This document shows positions 18,650 through 30,398 of a stretch of DNA of 64,000 bases, one piece after another. Position 1 is the first letter of the stretch, and every line of letters begins with the position of its first letter. The notes beneath the pieces are model-generated. The model saw only the letters and a list, made by a program, of their open reading frames with translations. It ran no database searches and was not told where the DNA came from. Position numbers and translations under genes: made by a program. Source of the DNA: Cedecea neteri (GTDB lineage Bacteria > Pseudomonadota > Gammaproteobacteria > Enterobacterales > Enterobacteriaceae); assembly GCF_000758325.1 (NCBI RefSeq), contig NZ_CP009459.1, forward strand, positions 1,798,001 through 1,862,000, in the 5' to 3' direction.

Positions 18650-19216
18650 TTAGTGTTTTTCGCCGATCGGCAGCACGGTACGGCCAAACTGCTCGTTCAG
18701 CACTTCACCCATTGCCAGGTAAATAGCGCTTGCGCCACACACCAGGCCAATCCAGCCCGCGACTTTCACCATACCTTCGTTATCTGCCAGGTGGCCAATA
18801 GCCAGCAGGGCAAACAGCACGGTCAGGCTGGCAAACACGAACTGCAGCATACGTGGTGCTTTCAGGGTGCCGAAGAACATGAACAGGGTGAAGACACCCC
18901 ACAGGCCCAGGTACGCGCCAAGGAAGTGGCCGTTGGCCGCATCGCTCAGGCCCATTTTAGGCATCAGCAGAATCGCCACCAGCGTCAGCCAGAAAGAGCC
19001 GTAAGAGGTGAAGGCGGTTAAACCGAAAGTGTTCCCTTTTTTAAACTCCAGCAGGCCCGCGAAGATTTGCGCGATACCGCCGTAGAAAATCCCCATCGCG
19101 AGGATAGTAACGTCAAAACCAAAAATACCTGCGTTATGCAGGTTGAGCAAAATGGTGGTCATGCCGAAGCCCATTAAGCCCAGGGGAGCTGGATTAGCCA
19201 ACTTAGTGTTGCCCAT
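18650..19216 (-). CDS. satP: Acetate/succinate:proton symporter SatP (YaaH)
   Basis: Inner membrane acetate and succinate uptake protein of the GPR1/FUN34/YaaH (AceTr) family. It has 188 residues, the E. coli length, with six hydrophobic segments. The N-terminal signature NPAPLGLMGFGMTTILLN (family NPAPLGL motif, residues 8-14) is intact, and the end NEQFGRTVLPIGEKH is nearly identical to E. coli. It is transcribed away from dnaK, with about 300 bases between them. The yaaW and yaaI genes that follow in E. coli are absent. Confidence 0.97.
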   Translation of the reverse strand: MGNTKLANPAPLGLMGFGMTTILLNLHNAGIFGFDVTILAMGIFYGGIAQIFAGLLEFKKGNTFGLTAFTSYGSFWLTLVAILLMPKMGLSDAANGHFLGAYLGLWGVFTLFMFFGTLKAPRMLQFVFASLTVLFALLAIGHLADNEGMVKVAGWIGLVCGASAIYLAMGEVLNEQFGRTVLPIGEKH

Positions 19217-19365
19217 AGTTCCTCTGAAAAATTCATCTGAAATGTAGTGTTAATTAATGCCCCGCGGCCGGGAGTCCGGTTGCGGGCGCGGCATAATAAT
19301 CAGGCAGCACGCTGCCGTCTATGATCTGAGCGGGGGGAAAGCGGAAAATTTTTTTTCACCTGCCC

Positions 19366-19393
19366 CTTGATGGCAAGCGTTGCGACCCCATCT
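19366..19393 (+). promoter_or_regulatory. Sigma-32 heat-shock promoter P1 of dnaKJ
   Basis: CTTGAT (19366-19371), a 14-base spacer and CCCCATCT (19386-19393) match the sigma-32 consensus CTTGAA/CCCCAT, and closely match E. coli dnaK P1. Confidence 0.9.
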
Positions 19394-19440
19394 TGTATGC
19401 AACCGCAGTTGGCGGACCTGAAAAAAAACGCTTCGGGCAG

Positions 19441-19465
19441 TTGAAACAGACGCTTTTGCCCGCAT
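19441..19465 (+). promoter_or_regulatory. Sigma-32 heat-shock promoter P2 of dnaKJ
   Basis: TTGAAA (19441-19446), a 12-base spacer and CCCGCAT (19459-19465), about 50 bases before the dnaK ATG, correspond to E. coli P2. Confidence 0.78.
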
Positions 19466-19513
19466 AACAGGTTCACAACCACATGATGACGAATTTTTAG
19501 TGGAGACGTTTAG

Positions 19514-21436
19514 ATGGGTAAAATTATTGGTATCGACCTGGGGACTACTAACTCTTGTGTCGCGATTATGGATGGTACAACTGCTCGTGTGCTGGAGAAC
19601 GCCGAGGGCGACCGCACCACGCCTTCTATCATTGCTTACACGCAGGACGGCGAAATCCTGGTAGGTCAGCCGGCTAAACGTCAGGCAGTGACTAACCCGC
19701 AAAACACTCTGTTTGCGATTAAACGCCTGATTGGCCGTCGCTTCCAGGACGAAGAAGTGCAGCGTGATGAAGCCATCATGCCTTACAAAATCATCGGCGC
19801 TGACAACGGCGACGCATGGATTGACGTAAAAGGTCAGAAAATGGCACCGCCGCAGATCTCTGCTGAAGTGCTGAAGAAAATGAAGAAAACCGCGGAAGAT
19901 TACCTGGGTGAGCCGGTAACTGAAGCTGTTATCACCGTACCTGCATACTTTAACGATGCTCAGCGTCAGGCAACCAAAGACGCCGGCCGTATCGCAGGTC
20001 TGGAAGTGAAACGTATCATCAACGAACCAACCGCTGCCGCTCTGGCTTACGGCCTGGATAAAGAAGTCGGCAACCGTACTATCGCGGTTTACGACCTCGG
20101 TGGTGGTACTTTCGATATCTCTATTATCGAAATCGACGAAGTTGACGGCGAGAAAACCTTCGAGGTTCTGGCAACCAACGGTGATACCCACCTGGGTGGT
20201 GAAGACTTTGACAGCCGTATGATCAACTACCTCGTTGACGAGTTTAAGAAAGATCAGGGCATTGACCTGCGTAACGATCCGCTGGCAATGCAGCGCCTGA
20301 AAGAAGCGGCAGAAAAAGCAAAAATCGAGCTTTCTTCTGCACAGCAGACCGACGTGAACCTGCCGTACATCACTGCAGATGCGACCGGTCCAAAACACAT
20401 GAACATCAAAGTGACTCGTGCGAAACTGGAATCCCTGGTTGAAGACCTGGTCAACCGTTCTATCGAGCCGCTGAAAGTTGCCCTGCAGGATGCTGGCCTG
20501 TCCGTTTCCGATATCCAGGACGTTATCCTGGTCGGCGGTCAGACTCGTATGCCAATGGTGCAGAAAAAAGTTGCCGAGTTCTTCGGTAAAGAGCCGCGTA
20601 AAGACGTTAACCCGGACGAAGCTGTTGCTATCGGTGCAGCGGTTCAGGGTGGTGTTCTGACGGGTGAAGTGAAAGACGTATTGCTGCTGGACGTTACCCC
20701 TCTGTCTCTGGGTATCGAAACCATGGGCGGCGTGATGACTGCACTCATCAACAAAAACACCACTATCCCGACCAAGCACAGCCAGGTGTTCTCTACTGCG
20801 GAAGACAACCAGTCTGCGGTAACCATCCACGTGCTGCAGGGTGAACGTAAACGTGCTGCGGATAACAAAGATCTGGGCCAGTTTAACCTTGACGGTATTA
20901 GCCCGGCACCGCGCGGTATGCCACAGATCGAAGTCACCTTCGACATCGATGCTGACGGTATCCTGCACGTTTCCGCAAAAGACAAAAACAGCGGTAAAGA
21001 GCAGAAGATCACCATCAAGGCATCTTCTGGTCTGAACGAAGACGAAATCCAGAAAATGGTTCGTGATGCAGAAGCTAACGCCGAAGCTGACCGTAAGTTC
21101 GAAGAACTGGTTCAGACCCGTAACCAGGGCGACCATCTGCTGCACAGCACCCGTAAGCAGGTTGAAGAAGCAGGCGACAAACTGCCGGCTGACGACAAAA
21201 CCGCTATCGAGTCTGCGCTGACCGCGCTGGAAGCGTCCCTGAAGGGCGAAGACAAAGCGGACATCGAAGCTAAAATCCAGGCGCTGGCTGAAGTTTCCCA
21301 GAAGCTGATGGAACTGGCTCAGCAGCAGCACGCTGAGCAGCAGGCTGGCAATGCCGCAGATGCAGGCCACGCCAACGCCGGCAAAGACGACGATGTTGTT
21401 GATGCCGAGTTCGAAGAAGTTAAAGATAAAAAATAA
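19514..21436 (+). CDS. dnaK: Molecular chaperone DnaK (Hsp70)
   Basis: Cytoplasmic Hsp70 chaperone that binds unfolded segments in an ATP-dependent cycle with DnaJ and GrpE, and also controls sigma-32 stability. It has 640 residues against 638 in E. coli. The ATPase domain (about 1-385) carries [13 protein letters not shown], the phosphate-2 [13 protein letters not shown] motif and the interdomain linker [12 protein letters not shown]. The substrate domain follows, with a C-terminal lid and an acidic tail ending in [13 protein letters not shown]. Very strong codon bias. A long open frame exists on the opposite strand but is a codon-bias artefact. Two sigma-32 promoters precede it. Confidence 0.99.
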   Translation: MGKIIGIDLGTTNSCVAIMDGTTARVLENAEGDRTTPSIIAYTQDGEILVGQPAKRQAVTNPQNTLFAIKRLIGRRFQDEEVQRDEAIMPYKIIGADNGDAWIDVKGQKMAPPQISAEVLKKMKKTAEDYLGEPVTEAVITVPAYFNDAQRQATKDAGRIAGLEVKRIINEPTAAALAYGLDKEVGNRTIAVYDLGGGTFDISIIEIDEVDGEKTFEVLATNGDTHLGGEDFDSRMINYLVDEFKKDQGIDLRNDPLAMQRLKEAAEKAKIELSSAQQTDVNLPYITADATGPKHMNIKVTRAKLESLVEDLVNRSIEPLKVALQDAGLSVSDIQDVILVGGQTRMPMVQKKVAEFFGKEPRKDVNPDEAVAIGAAVQGGVLTGEVKDVLLLDVTPLSLGIETMGGVMTALINKNTTIPTKHSQVFSTAEDNQSAVTIHVLQGERKRAADNKDLGQFNLDGISPAPRGMPQIEVTFDIDADGILHVSAKDKNSGKEQKITIKASSGLNEDEIQKMVRDAEANAEADRKFEELVQTRNQGDHLLHSTRKQVEEAGDKLPADDKTAIESALTALEASLKGEDKADIEAKIQALAEVSQKLMELAQQQHAEQQAGNAADAGHANAGKDDDVVDAEFEEVKDKK

Positions 21437-21462
21437 TCGCCCTGATGCAGGGTAATTAACCG

Positions 21463-21494
21463 GCACGGGCGCGGAGTTTACTCCACGCCCGTGC
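21463..21494 (+). terminator. Stable hairpin in the dnaK-dnaJ intergenic region
   Basis: GCACGGGCG (21463-21471) pairs with CGCCCGTGC (21486-21494), extended by GGAG/CTCC with a 4-base loop. There is no T tract, so it is more likely an RNA-processing, stability or partial attenuation element than a full terminator. It sits 26 bases before dnaJ. Confidence 0.6.
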
Positions 21495-21520
21495 TCGTAT
21501 GTTAAGGGCAGAAAAAAGAG

Positions 21521-22654
21521 ATGGCGAAGAGAGACTATTACGAGGTTTTAGGCGTTCCGAAGTCAGCGGAAGAGCGTGAAATCAAAAAAGCTTATAAGCG
21601 CCTGGCGATGAAGTTCCATCCGGACCGTAACCAGGGCGATAAAGAGGCCGAGGCGAAGTTCAAAGAGATCAAAGAAGCCTACGAAATCCTGACCGACGCT
21701 CAAAAACGTGCGGCCTACGACCAGTACGGCCATGCTGCGTTTGAACAAGGTGGTATGGGCGGTGGCGGCGGCTTTGGCGGCGGTGGTGCCGACTTCAGCG
21801 ATATCTTTGGCGACGTATTTGGCGACATTTTTGGTGGCGGACGCCGCCAGCGTGCGTCCCGCGGTGCAGACCTGCGCTACAACATGGACTTAACGCTTGA
21901 GGAAGCGGTTCGTGGCGTCACCAAAGAGATCCGTATCCCGACGCTCGAAGAATGCGAAGTTTGCCACGGCAGCGGCGCGAAGAAAGGGTCTTCTCCGCAG
22001 ACCTGTCCAACCTGTCACGGCCAGGGTCAGGTGCAAATGCGCCAGGGCTTCTTTACCGTGCAGCAAAGCTGTCCGCACTGTCAGGGCCGCGGCACTATCA
22101 TTAAAGATCCGTGCAACAGCTGCCACGGCCACGGCCGCGTAGAGAAAACCAAAACGCTGTCGGTGAAAATCCCGGCAGGCGTGGATACCGGGGACCGTAT
22201 TCGTCTGTCTGGCGAAGGCGAAGCGGGCGAACACGGCGCGCCATCAGGCGATCTGTACGTTCAGGTTCAGGTGAAACAGCACCCGATCTTCGAACGTGAA
22301 GGCAATAACCTCTACTGCGAAGTGCCGATCAACTTTGCAATGGCTGCGCTGGGTGGGGAAATTGAAGTTCCAACTCTCGACGGTCGCGTTAACTTGAAGG
22401 TTCCAGGCGAAACGCAAACCGGCAAACTGTTCAGAATGCGCGGTAAAGGCGTGAAGTCCGTACGCGGCGGTGCGCAGGGCGATCTCCTGTGCCGCGTTGT
22501 TGTTGAGACGCCGGTCAGCCTGAACGAAAAGCAGAAAAAGCTGCTGCGTGATTTAGAAGAGAGCTTCGGCGGCCCTACCGGGGCGAATAACAGTCCGCGT
22601 TCAAAGAGTTTCTTCGACGGGGTGAAGAAATTCTTTGATGATTTAACTCGGTAA
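21521..22654 (+). CDS. dnaJ: Co-chaperone DnaJ (Hsp40)
   Basis: J-domain protein that delivers substrates to DnaK and stimulates its ATPase. It has 377 residues, E. coli 376. The J domain (1-70) has the HPD triad in KFHPDRN (33-35). A glycine/phenylalanine-rich segment covers about 76-110. Four CXXCXGXG zinc repeats lie at about 145-210 ([32 protein letters not shown]), followed by the C-terminal substrate-binding domains. It is the second gene of the dnaKJ operon, 84 bases after dnaK. Confidence 0.99.
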   Translation: MAKRDYYEVLGVPKSAEEREIKKAYKRLAMKFHPDRNQGDKEAEAKFKEIKEAYEILTDAQKRAAYDQYGHAAFEQGGMGGGGGFGGGGADFSDIFGDVFGDIFGGGRRQRASRGADLRYNMDLTLEEAVRGVTKEIRIPTLEECEVCHGSGAKKGSSPQTCPTCHGQGQVQMRQGFFTVQQSCPHCQGRGTIIKDPCNSCHGHGRVEKTKTLSVKIPAGVDTGDRIRLSGEGEAGEHGAPSGDLYVQVQVKQHPIFEREGNNLYCEVPINFAMAALGGEIEVPTLDGRVNLKVPGETQTGKLFRMRGKGVKSVRGGAQGDLLCRVVVETPVSLNEKQKKLLRDLEESFGGPTGANNSPRSKSFFDGVKKFFDDLTR

Positions 22655-22675
22655 TTTCTTCCTGTTGTTATGCTT

Positions 22676-22716
22676 AAAAAAACCTGAACTGCTTCATTCG
22701 GTTCAGGTTTTTTTTA
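22676..22716 (+). terminator. Terminator of dnaKJ
   Basis: AACCTGAAC (22681-22689) pairs with GTTCAGGTT (22701-22709), preceded by A residues and followed by a run of T. Confidence 0.93.
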
Positions 22717-22852
22717 TGCCTCTTTATATCGATCGGTTTTTTCGATCATTACTTGCAATATAAGCTGTTTTTAACGATGTGTTATTATCGCTATGCTGGC
22801 TACCCTATTAGTGTTCAGGATGAATACGCTACTTAGAGAGTTGAGTGAAATA

Positions 22853-24025
22853 ATGACTAAAAATCTGCAACGTTTTTTTCAGAATGATGCCGCGGGCGGT
22901 ATTTTTTTGATTGTTGCCGCGGCACTGGCAATGCTACTGGCAAATATGGAGTCGACCAGTGCTGGCTACGAGGCGTTTCTTGCCACGCCTGTTGAAGTGA
23001 GAATTGGGCCACTGGATATCAGTAAAAACCTGCTGTTGTGGGTGAATGATGCCCTGATGGCGATTTTCTTCCTGATGATTGGCCTTGAGGTGAAGCGGGA
23101 AATGGTCATCGGTTCACTGGCCGATCGCCGTCAGGCGTCATTCCCGGTCATTGCCGCCTTCGGTGGGATGGTCGTACCGGCTCTGCTTTATCTGGTTTTC
23201 AACTATGCTGATCCTGTAGCGCGTGAAGGGTGGGCGATACCTGCCGCAACCGACATCGCCTTTGCTTTGGGGATCCTGGCGCTTCTGGGCAATCGTGTTC
23301 CGCTGGCGTTGAAAGTCTTCCTGATGGCGCTGGCGATCATCGACGACCTTGGCGCGATTGTAATTATTGCGCTGTTTTATACTCACGATCTCTCGATGAT
23401 GTCGCTCGGTATAGCTGCTGTGGCCATTGTGGCATTGGCATTGCTGAACCTGTTTAACGTGCGACGTACCGGAGTCTACATTCTGGTGGGCGTAATATTG
23501 TGGGCTGCGGTATTGAAATCAGGCGTGCATGCCACGCTTGCGGGCGTGATTATTGGCTTCTTCATTCCACTGAAAGAAGAGAAGGGACGCTCACCAGCTC
23601 AGGACCTGGAGCATGTGCTGCATCCATGGGTAGCCTTCCTGATCCTGCCGCTGTTTGCTTTTGCTAATGCAGGGGTTTCCCTCAGCGGAGTGACAGTACA
23701 GGGGCTAACGTCGCTTCTGCCGCTGGGTATTATGGCCGGGTTGTTCATCGGTAAGCCGCTAGGCATCAGCCTGTTTTGCTGGCTGGCGCTCAAGTTTAAA
23801 CTTGCCTCACTGCCAGAGGGAACAAGCTTCAGGGACATCATGGCGGTAGGCGTGCTCTGTGGCATAGGGTTTACGATGTCGATCTTCATCGCTTCGCTAG
23901 CCTTTGGCGACGTTGATGCGGAGCTGATCACCTGGGCGAAGCTGGGAATTCTGCTGGGCTCGTTGCTCTCTGCCGTCGTCGGTTACATGATGCTAAAAGC
24001 ACGATTGCCTAAGGCGACTTCATGA
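22853..24025 (+). CDS. nhaA: Na+/H+ antiporter NhaA
   Basis: Inner membrane antiporter exporting one Na+ (or Li+) for two H+, central to salt and alkaline pH tolerance. It has 390 residues from the ATG at 22853 ([16 protein letters not shown]), two more than E. coli. The ion-binding aspartates are present: Asp164-Asp165 in [11 protein letters not shown], plus Asp134 in [11 protein letters not shown]. About twelve membrane segments. Earlier in-frame starts (22793) add a leader unlike the family. It is followed by its activator nhaR after 66 bases. Confidence 0.97.
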   Translation: MTKNLQRFFQNDAAGGIFLIVAAALAMLLANMESTSAGYEAFLATPVEVRIGPLDISKNLLLWVNDALMAIFFLMIGLEVKREMVIGSLADRRQASFPVIAAFGGMVVPALLYLVFNYADPVAREGWAIPAATDIAFALGILALLGNRVPLALKVFLMALAIIDDLGAIVIIALFYTHDLSMMSLGIAAVAIVALALLNLFNVRRTGVYILVGVILWAAVLKSGVHATLAGVIIGFFIPLKEEKGRSPAQDLEHVLHPWVAFLILPLFAFANAGVSLSGVTVQGLTSLLPLGIMAGLFIGKPLGISLFCWLALKFKLASLPEGTSFRDIMAVGVLCGIGFTMSIFIASLAFGDVDAELITWAKLGILLGSLLSAVVGYMMLKARLPKATS

Positions 24026-24091
24026 CGTTACTGGCTGCCGGATCATCGTCAGATGATCCGATAATGGATTAATTATCAGGGAGTGAAGGGC

Positions 24092-24985
24092 ATGTCCCAT
24101 ATCAATTACAATCATCTTTATTATTTCTGGCACGTTTGCAAAGAAGGTTCGGTTGTCGGTGCCGCTGAGGCATTGTTCCTGACCCCACAAACGATCACCG
24201 GGCAAATCAAAGCGCTTGAAGAGCGCCTGCAGGGCAAACTATTCCGCCGTCAGGGCAGGGGACTTGTCCCTTCGGAGCTGGGGCAACTTGTGTTCCGCTA
24301 CGCCGACAGAATGTTTACCCTGAGCCAGGAAATGCTGGATATCGTTAACTACCGTAAAGAAGCTAACATTTTGTTTGATGTTGGCGTGGCGGATGCGTTA
24401 TCCAAGCGTCTGGTTAGCGGCGTGCTGGATGCGGCCGTGGTCGAGGATGAGCAGATCCACCTGCGCTGTTTTGAATCTACCCATGAAATGCTGCTGGAGC
24501 AGCTTAGCCAGCATAAGCTGGATATGATCATTTCGGACTGCCCGATTGATTCAACTCAGCAGGAAGGGTTGTTCTCAGTGAAACTCGGTGAATGCGGCAT
24601 TAGCTTTTGGTGCCAGGGGCCAAAGCCTGAACTGCCTTTCCCCGCCTGTCTGGAAACCAGACGTCTGCTTATTCCTGGGCGTCGCTCAATGCTAGGGCGG
24701 AAACTGCTTAACTGGATTAACATCCAGGGACTGAAGATTGAGATTCTGGGCGAGTTTGATGATGCCGCGCTGATGAAGGCGTTTGGCGCCGCCCATAACG
24801 CTATCTTTGTGGCGCCGACGCTGTATGCGCAGGATATCTATAGCGATGACGATATCGTCGAGATAGGCAGAATGGATAACGTGCTGGAGGAGTACCATGC
24901 CATTTTTGCCGAACGAATGATTCAGCATCCTGCGGTGCAGCGTATCTGTAGCAAGGATTACTCAGCGCTGTTTAAAGTTGACTGA
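24092..24985 (+). CDS. nhaR: LysR-type transcriptional activator NhaR
   Basis: Sodium-responsive LysR regulator that activates nhaA and, in E. coli, also pgaABCD and osmC. It has 297 residues from ATG 24092 ([15 protein letters not shown]), preceded by AGGGAG at a spacing of 8; a GTG three codons upstream (24083) is the alternative. The N-terminal winged helix (about 5-65) has the LysR pattern [29 protein letters not shown], and the effector domain follows from about residue 90. It is probably cotranscribed with nhaA. Confidence 0.96.
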   Translation: MSHINYNHLYYFWHVCKEGSVVGAAEALFLTPQTITGQIKALEERLQGKLFRRQGRGLVPSELGQLVFRYADRMFTLSQEMLDIVNYRKEANILFDVGVADALSKRLVSGVLDAAVVEDEQIHLRCFESTHEMLLEQLSQHKLDMIISDCPIDSTQQEGLFSVKLGECGISFWCQGPKPELPFPACLETRRLLIPGRRSMLGRKLLNWINIQGLKIEILGEFDDAALMKAFGAAHNAIFVAPTLYAQDIYSDDDIVEIGRMDNVLEEYHAIFAERMIQHPAVQRICSKDYSALFKVD

Positions 24986-24996
24986 ATCACAGGCAT

Positions 24997-25024
24997 AAAA
25001 AAACCGGCGTTAGCCGGTTTTTTT
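24997..25024. terminator. Bidirectional terminator between nhaR and rpsT
   Basis: AAACCGGC (25001-25008) pairs with GCCGGTTT (25013-25020) with poly-A and poly-T flanks, between convergent genes. Confidence 0.92.
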
Positions 25025-25049
25025 ATCAAAGCTCACAGCAAAAAGGCGA

Positions 25050-25639
<590 letters not shown>

Positions 25640-26572
25640 ATGAAGCTGATACGCGGTATACATAATCTGCGCCGGGAGCACCACGGGTGTGTACTCACCA
25701 TTGGTAATTTCGACGGCGTGCATCGTGGCCACCAGGCGCTATTAAAAGGTCTGTGCGAAGAGGGGCGTGCGCGCAACCTTCCGGTAATGGTCATGATTTT
25801 TGAGCCTCAACCGCTCGAATTGTTTGCACCGGAAAAAGCCCCTGCCCGGTTGACTCGTCTGCGAGAAAAGCTGCGCTACCTGGCCGAATGTGGCGTGGAC
25901 TACGTGCTGTGCGTGCGCTTTGATCGCCGCTTCGCCGCGCTGAGCGCACAAAACTTTGTGAGCGACCTTCTGGTTGATCGACTCGGGGTAAAATTCCTCG
26001 CGGTGGGTGATGATTTCCGCTTTGGCGCTGGTCGCCAGGGGGATTTCTTGTTATTACAGAAGGCTGGCCGCGAATACGGTTTTGATATCACCAGTACCCA
26101 AACGTTTTGTGACGATGGGGTGCGTATCAGCAGTACTGCGGTGCGCCAGGCGCTGGCCGATGATGACCTGCAGCAGGCAGAAAACCTGTTAGGACATCCG
26201 TTTATGATCTCCGGCCGCGTTGTGCATGGGGATGAGCTGGGCCGTACTATTGGCTTCCCGACCGCAAACTTGCCGCTGCGTCGCCATGTTTCCCCGGTAA
26301 AAGGGGTTTATGCGGTGGAAGTCTCTGGCCTTGGTGAAAAACCGATTGCCGGCGTGGCAAACATCGGTACTCGCCCTACGGTGGCGGGAATACGCCAGCA
26401 GCTTGAAGTCCATTTACTGGACGTTGTAATGGACCTTTATGGTCGCCATATAGAAGTAGTGCTGCGTAAAAAGATACGTAATGAGCAGCGATTTGCTTCA
26501 CTCGATGAGCTGAAGGCACAAATCGCCAGAGATGTGGTGTCAGCCCGAGAATTTTTTGAGTCAAATGCCTGA
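25640..26572 (+). CDS. ribF: Bifunctional riboflavin kinase/FMN adenylyltransferase
   Basis: Makes FMN from riboflavin and then FAD from FMN. It has 310 residues, E. coli 313. The N-terminal nucleotidyltransferase domain has TIGNFDGVHRGHQALL (about 21-36) and ISSTAVRQAL, the C-terminal flavokinase domain GRTIGFPTANL (about 204-214). Thirty-two bases separate it from ileS, so it leads the ribF-ileS-lspA-fkpB-ispH-rihC series. Confidence 0.97.
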   Translation: MKLIRGIHNLRREHHGCVLTIGNFDGVHRGHQALLKGLCEEGRARNLPVMVMIFEPQPLELFAPEKAPARLTRLREKLRYLAECGVDYVLCVRFDRRFAALSAQNFVSDLLVDRLGVKFLAVGDDFRFGAGRQGDFLLLQKAGREYGFDITSTQTFCDDGVRISSTAVRQALADDDLQQAENLLGHPFMISGRVVHGDELGRTIGFPTANLPLRRHVSPVKGVYAVEVSGLGEKPIAGVANIGTRPTVAGIRQQLEVHLLDVVMDLYGRHIEVVLRKKIRNEQRFASLDELKAQIARDVVSAREFFESNA

Positions 26573-26604
26573 AAGGCTAACCGAAATACGGAACCGAGAA
26601 TCTA

Positions 26605-29421
26605 ATGAGTGACTTTAAATCTACCCTAAATTTGCCTGAAACAGGGTTCCCGATGCGCGGCGATTTAGCCAAGCGCGAACCGGGTATGCTGGCGCGTTGG
26701 AATGATGACGATCTGTACGGCATCATCCGTAATGCGAAAAAAGGCAAAAAAACCTTTATTTTGCATGATGGCCCTCCTTATGCGAACGGTAGCATTCACA
26801 TTGGTCACTCAGTTAACAAGATTCTGAAAGATATTATTATCAAGTCTAAAGGGCTTTCCGGCTTCGACTCGCCGTACGTGCCGGGCTGGGACTGTCACGG
26901 TCTGCCAATCGAGCTGAAAGTTGAACAACTGATCGGCAAGCCGGGTGAGAAAGTGTCCGCCGCCGAGTTCCGTGCCGCATGCCGTAAATATGCCGCCGAG
27001 CAGGTTGATGGCCAGCGCGAAGACTTCATCCGTCTGGGCGTGCTGGGCGACTGGTCGCGTCCTTATCTGACCATGGATTTCAATACTGAAGCCAACATCA
27101 TTCGTGCGCTGGGTAAAATCATCGGCAATGGCCACCTGCACAAAGGTGCCAAGCCGGTTCACTGGTGCGTGGACTGCCGTTCTGCGCTGGCGGAGGCCGA
27201 AGTTGAGTATTACGACAAAACGTCCCCGTCCATCGACGTAACGTTCAATGCCGTTGATGCTGATGCGGTAAAAGCTAAGTTTGGTGCCTCTGCCGTCAAT
27301 GGCCCGATCTCTCTGCTTATCTGGACCACAACGCCGTGGACCCTGCCTGCTAACCGCGCTATCTCTTTGGGCGCCGAGTTCGATTACGTGTTGGTGCAAA
27401 TTGAAGGCCAGGCGCTGATCGTGGCGAAAGACCTGATGGAAAGCGTGCTGAAGCGCGCTGGCGTAACTGATTATCAGGTTCTCGGTACTGTTAAAGGGGC
27501 TGAGCTTGAGCTGCTGCGCTTTAAGCACCCGTTCATGGGCTTTGACGTCCCGGCTATTTTGGGCGATCACGTAACTCTGGACGCGGGTACCGGTGCGGTA
27601 CACACCGCCGGTGGCCACGGTCCGGACGACTACACCATCAGCCAGAAATACGGCCTGGAAATCGCCAACCCGGTTGGTCCGGACGGGAGCTATCTGCCGG
27701 GGACCTATGAAGGCCTGGACGGTGTTCAGGTGTTCAAAGCGAACGACCTGATCGTAAATATCCTGCGTGATAAAGGTGCCCTGCTGCACGTTGAAAAACT
27801 ACTGCACAGCTACCCACACTGCTGGCGCCACAAAACGCCGATCATCTTCCGTGCAACGCCACAGTGGTTTATCAGCATGGATCAGAAAGGCCTGCGCGCG
27901 CAGTCCCTGAAAGAGATCAAAGGCGTGCAGTGGATCCCTGACTGGGGCCAGGCGCGTATCGAATCTATGGTGGCAAACCGCCCTGACTGGTGTATCTCGC
28001 GTCAGCGTACCTGGGGCGTGCCGATGTCTCTTTTCGTGCACAAAGAGACTGAAGAACTGCACCCACGTTCGCTCGAGCTGATGGAAGAAGTCGCTAAACG
28101 CGTTGAGCAAGACGGCATCCAGGCGTGGTGGGATCTCGATCCGCGCGACATCATGGGTGATGACGCGGACAACTATGTTAAAGTGCCGGATACCCTGGAC
28201 GTTTGGTTCGATTCAGGATCTACTCACTCTTCCGTTGTTGACGTGCGTCCAGAGTTCCACGGCCATGCGGCGGATATGTACCTGGAAGGTTCGGATCAGC
28301 ATCGCGGCTGGTTCATGTCCTCCCTGATGATTTCCACGGCGATGAAAGGCAAAGCGCCTTACCGTCAGGTGCTGACCCACGGCTTTACCGTGGATGGTCA
28401 GGGCCGCAAGATGTCCAAATCTATCGGCAACACCGTTAGCCCACAGGACGTGATGAACAAACTCGGCGCGGACATTCTGCGTCTGTGGGTGGCATCTACC
28501 GATTACACTGGCGAAATGGCCGTTTCCGACGAGATCCTGAAACGCTCAGCTGACGCTTACCGCCGTATCCGTAACACCGCCCGCTTCCTGCTGGCCAACC
28601 TGAACGGCTTCAATCCTGAAACCGACATGGTGAAACCGGAAGATATGGTGGTGCTGGATCGCTGGGCAGTTGGCTGCGCGCAAGAAGCTCAGGCGGATAT
28701 CATTGCTTCTTACGAAAGCTACGATTTCCACGAAGTGGTGCAGCGCCTGATGCGCTTCTGCTCCGTCGAAATGGGCTCGTTCTACCTCGACATCATCAAA
28801 GACCGCCAGTACACCGCGAAAGCGGACAGCGTGGCGCGTCGCAGCTGCCAGACCGCGCTGTACCACATTGCTGAGGCGTTGGTTCGCTGGATGGCGCCGA
28901 TTATGTCCTTCACCGCCGACGAAATCTGGGGCTACCTGCCAGGCTCGCGCGAGAAGTACGTGTTCACCGGCGAATGGTATGAAGGTCTGTTTGGCCTGGC
29001 GGAAAGCGAAGCGATGAACGGTGAGTTCTGGGACACGCTGCTGACCGTTCGTGGCGAAGTGAACAAAGTTATCGAGCAGGCCCGTGCTGATAAGCGCATC
29101 GGCGGTTCTCTGGAAGCGGCAGTCACGCTGTACGCTGACGCAGAGCTGGCGGCTAAGCTGAACAGCCTGAGCGACGAATTACGATTTGTCCTGTTGACCT
29201 CCGGGGCTGCGGTTACCGATTATGCGCAGGCGGGTGAAGACGCTCAGCAGAGCGAAATCCTCAAAGGGCTGAAAGTGGCTCTGCGTAAAGCCGACGGTGA
29301 GAAGTGCCCGCGCTGCTGGCATTACACCACCGATATCGGTCAGGTAGCGGAGCACGCAGAAATCTGCGGCCGCTGTGTCAGCAACGTAGCCGGTGACGGC
29401 GAACAACGTAAGTTTGCTTGA
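26605..29421 (+). CDS. ileS: Isoleucyl-tRNA synthetase
   Basis: Class I synthetase charging tRNA-Ile, with a CP1 editing domain that removes mischarged valine. At 938 residues it equals E. coli. HIGH is at 65-68 ([10 protein letters not shown]), the KMSKS loop in [11 protein letters not shown] near residue 603, the editing site in [11 protein letters not shown] near 240, and the C-terminal zinc-binding cysteines CPRC and CGRC near 902 and 922. The stop overlaps the lspA start (TGATG). Confidence 0.99.
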   Translation: MSDFKSTLNLPETGFPMRGDLAKREPGMLARWNDDDLYGIIRNAKKGKKTFILHDGPPYANGSIHIGHSVNKILKDIIIKSKGLSGFDSPYVPGWDCHGLPIELKVEQLIGKPGEKVSAAEFRAACRKYAAEQVDGQREDFIRLGVLGDWSRPYLTMDFNTEANIIRALGKIIGNGHLHKGAKPVHWCVDCRSALAEAEVEYYDKTSPSIDVTFNAVDADAVKAKFGASAVNGPISLLIWTTTPWTLPANRAISLGAEFDYVLVQIEGQALIVAKDLMESVLKRAGVTDYQVLGTVKGAELELLRFKHPFMGFDVPAILGDHVTLDAGTGAVHTAGGHGPDDYTISQKYGLEIANPVGPDGSYLPGTYEGLDGVQVFKANDLIVNILRDKGALLHVEKLLHSYPHCWRHKTPIIFRATPQWFISMDQKGLRAQSLKEIKGVQWIPDWGQARIESMVANRPDWCISRQRTWGVPMSLFVHKETEELHPRSLELMEEVAKRVEQDGIQAWWDLDPRDIMGDDADNYVKVPDTLDVWFDSGSTHSSVVDVRPEFHGHAADMYLEGSDQHRGWFMSSLMISTAMKGKAPYRQVLTHGFTVDGQGRKMSKSIGNTVSPQDVMNKLGADILRLWVASTDYTGEMAVSDEILKRSADAYRRIRNTARFLLANLNGFNPETDMVKPEDMVVLDRWAVGCAQEAQADIIASYESYDFHEVVQRLMRFCSVEMGSFYLDIIKDRQYTAKADSVARRSCQTALYHIAEALVRWMAPIMSFTADEIWGYLPGSREKYVFTGEWYEGLFGLAESEAMNGEFWDTLLTVRGEVNKVIEQARADKRIGGSLEAAVTLYADAELAAKLNSLSDELRFVLLTSGAAVTDYAQAGEDAQQSEILKGLKVALRKADGEKCPRCWHYTTDIGQVAEHAEICGRCVSNVAGDGEQRKFA

Positions 29422-29924
29422 TGAAACCCATTTTCTCTACCGGATTGCGCTGGCTGTGGCTGGTGGTGGTAGTGCTGATTGTGGATCTGGGCAGTAAATA
29501 TCTGATCCTCCAGCATTTCATGCTGGGGGATACGGTATCCCTGTTCCCTTCCCTGAATTTGCACTATGCACGTAACTACGGCGCTGCGTTTAGCTTCCTG
29601 GCCGACAAAGGCGGCTGGCAACGCTGGTTCTTCGCGGGTATCGCTATCGGTATTTGTGTGGCACTGGTGTGGATGATGTATCGCGCTAAAGCCAGCCAGA
29701 AACTGAATAACATTGCCTATGCGTTAATCATTGGCGGTGCGCTTGGGAATCTGTTCGATCGTCTGTGGCACGGTTTTGTCGTCGACATGATCGATTTCTA
29801 CGTTGGCGACTGGCATTTTGCCACCTTCAATCTGGCCGATACCGCAATTTGTATCGGCGCGGCGCTGATTGTGCTGGAGGGATTCTTTGTCTCCTCCGAC
29901 AAGCCCGCGAAGCAAAAAGGGTAA
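29421..29924 (+). CDS. lspA: Lipoprotein signal peptidase
   Basis: Inner membrane aspartic peptidase (signal peptidase II) that cleaves prolipoprotein signal peptides after lipid attachment to the cysteine. It has 167 residues from ATG 29421, and four membrane helices. The catalytic aspartates lie in the conserved blocks [17 protein letters not shown] (about 110-126) and [11 protein letters not shown] (about 136-146). The ATG overlaps the ileS stop. A TTG one codon upstream is a less likely start. Confidence 0.97.
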   Translation: MKPIFSTGLRWLWLVVVVLIVDLGSKYLILQHFMLGDTVSLFPSLNLHYARNYGAAFSFLADKGGWQRWFFAGIAIGICVALVWMMYRAKASQKLNNIAYALIIGGALGNLFDRLWHGFVVDMIDFYVGDWHFATFNLADTAICIGAALIVLEGFFVSSDKPAKQKG

Positions 29925-29927
29925 TCC

Positions 29928-30398
29928 ATGGCTGAGTCCGTACAAACCAATAGCGCGGTGCTGGTGCACTTTACGCTTAAGCTTGAGGATGGCTCCACCG
30001 CGGAGTCAACCCGTGCTAACGGTAAGCCTGCGCTGTTCCGCCTTGGGGATGAAACATTGTCGCCAGGCCTGGAAGACCAGCTGGTTGGCCTGAAAGCTGG
30101 CGACAAAAAAGCATTCTCGCTGGCGCCTGAAGCAGCTTTTGGCATTCCAAGCCCGGATATGATCCAGTACTTCTCACGCCGTGAGTTTGTCGAAGCGGGC
30201 GAACCGGAGCCGGGCGCGATCATGCTCTTTACCGCAATGGATGGCAGTGAAATGCCGGGCGTGGTGCGTGAAGTTAACGGTGATTCGATCACCGTAGACT
30301 TTAACCATCCTCTAGCCGGGCAGACTATTCATTTTGATATTGAAGTGCTGGAAGTTGATCCGGTCCTGGAGGCGTTGAATGCAGATCCTGTTGGCTAA
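29928..30398 (+). CDS. fkpB: FKBP-type peptidyl-prolyl cis-trans isomerase FkpB
   Basis: SlyD-like FKBP isomerase, cytoplasmic. It has 156 residues, slightly longer than the 149 of E. coli because of the C-terminal tail. The FKBP pattern ([32 protein letters not shown]) and the inserted flap domain typical of SlyD/FkpB are present. It starts 3 bases after lspA and overlaps the start of ispH by 20 bases. Confidence 0.95.
   Translation: MAESVQTNSAVLVHFTLKLEDGSTAESTRANGKPALFRLGDETLSPGLEDQLVGLKAGDKKAFSLAPEAAFGIPSPDMIQYFSRREFVEAGEPEPGAIMLFTAMDGSEMPGVVREVNGDSITVDFNHPLAGQTIHFDIEVLEVDPVLEALNADPVG

Noticed and set aside
19319-21466. A 715-codon open frame on the strand opposite dnaK
   Set aside because: It mirrors the strongly biased codons of dnaK, shows no recognisable domain and has no ribosome site. 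Such antisense frames opposite hsp70 genes are a known artefact.
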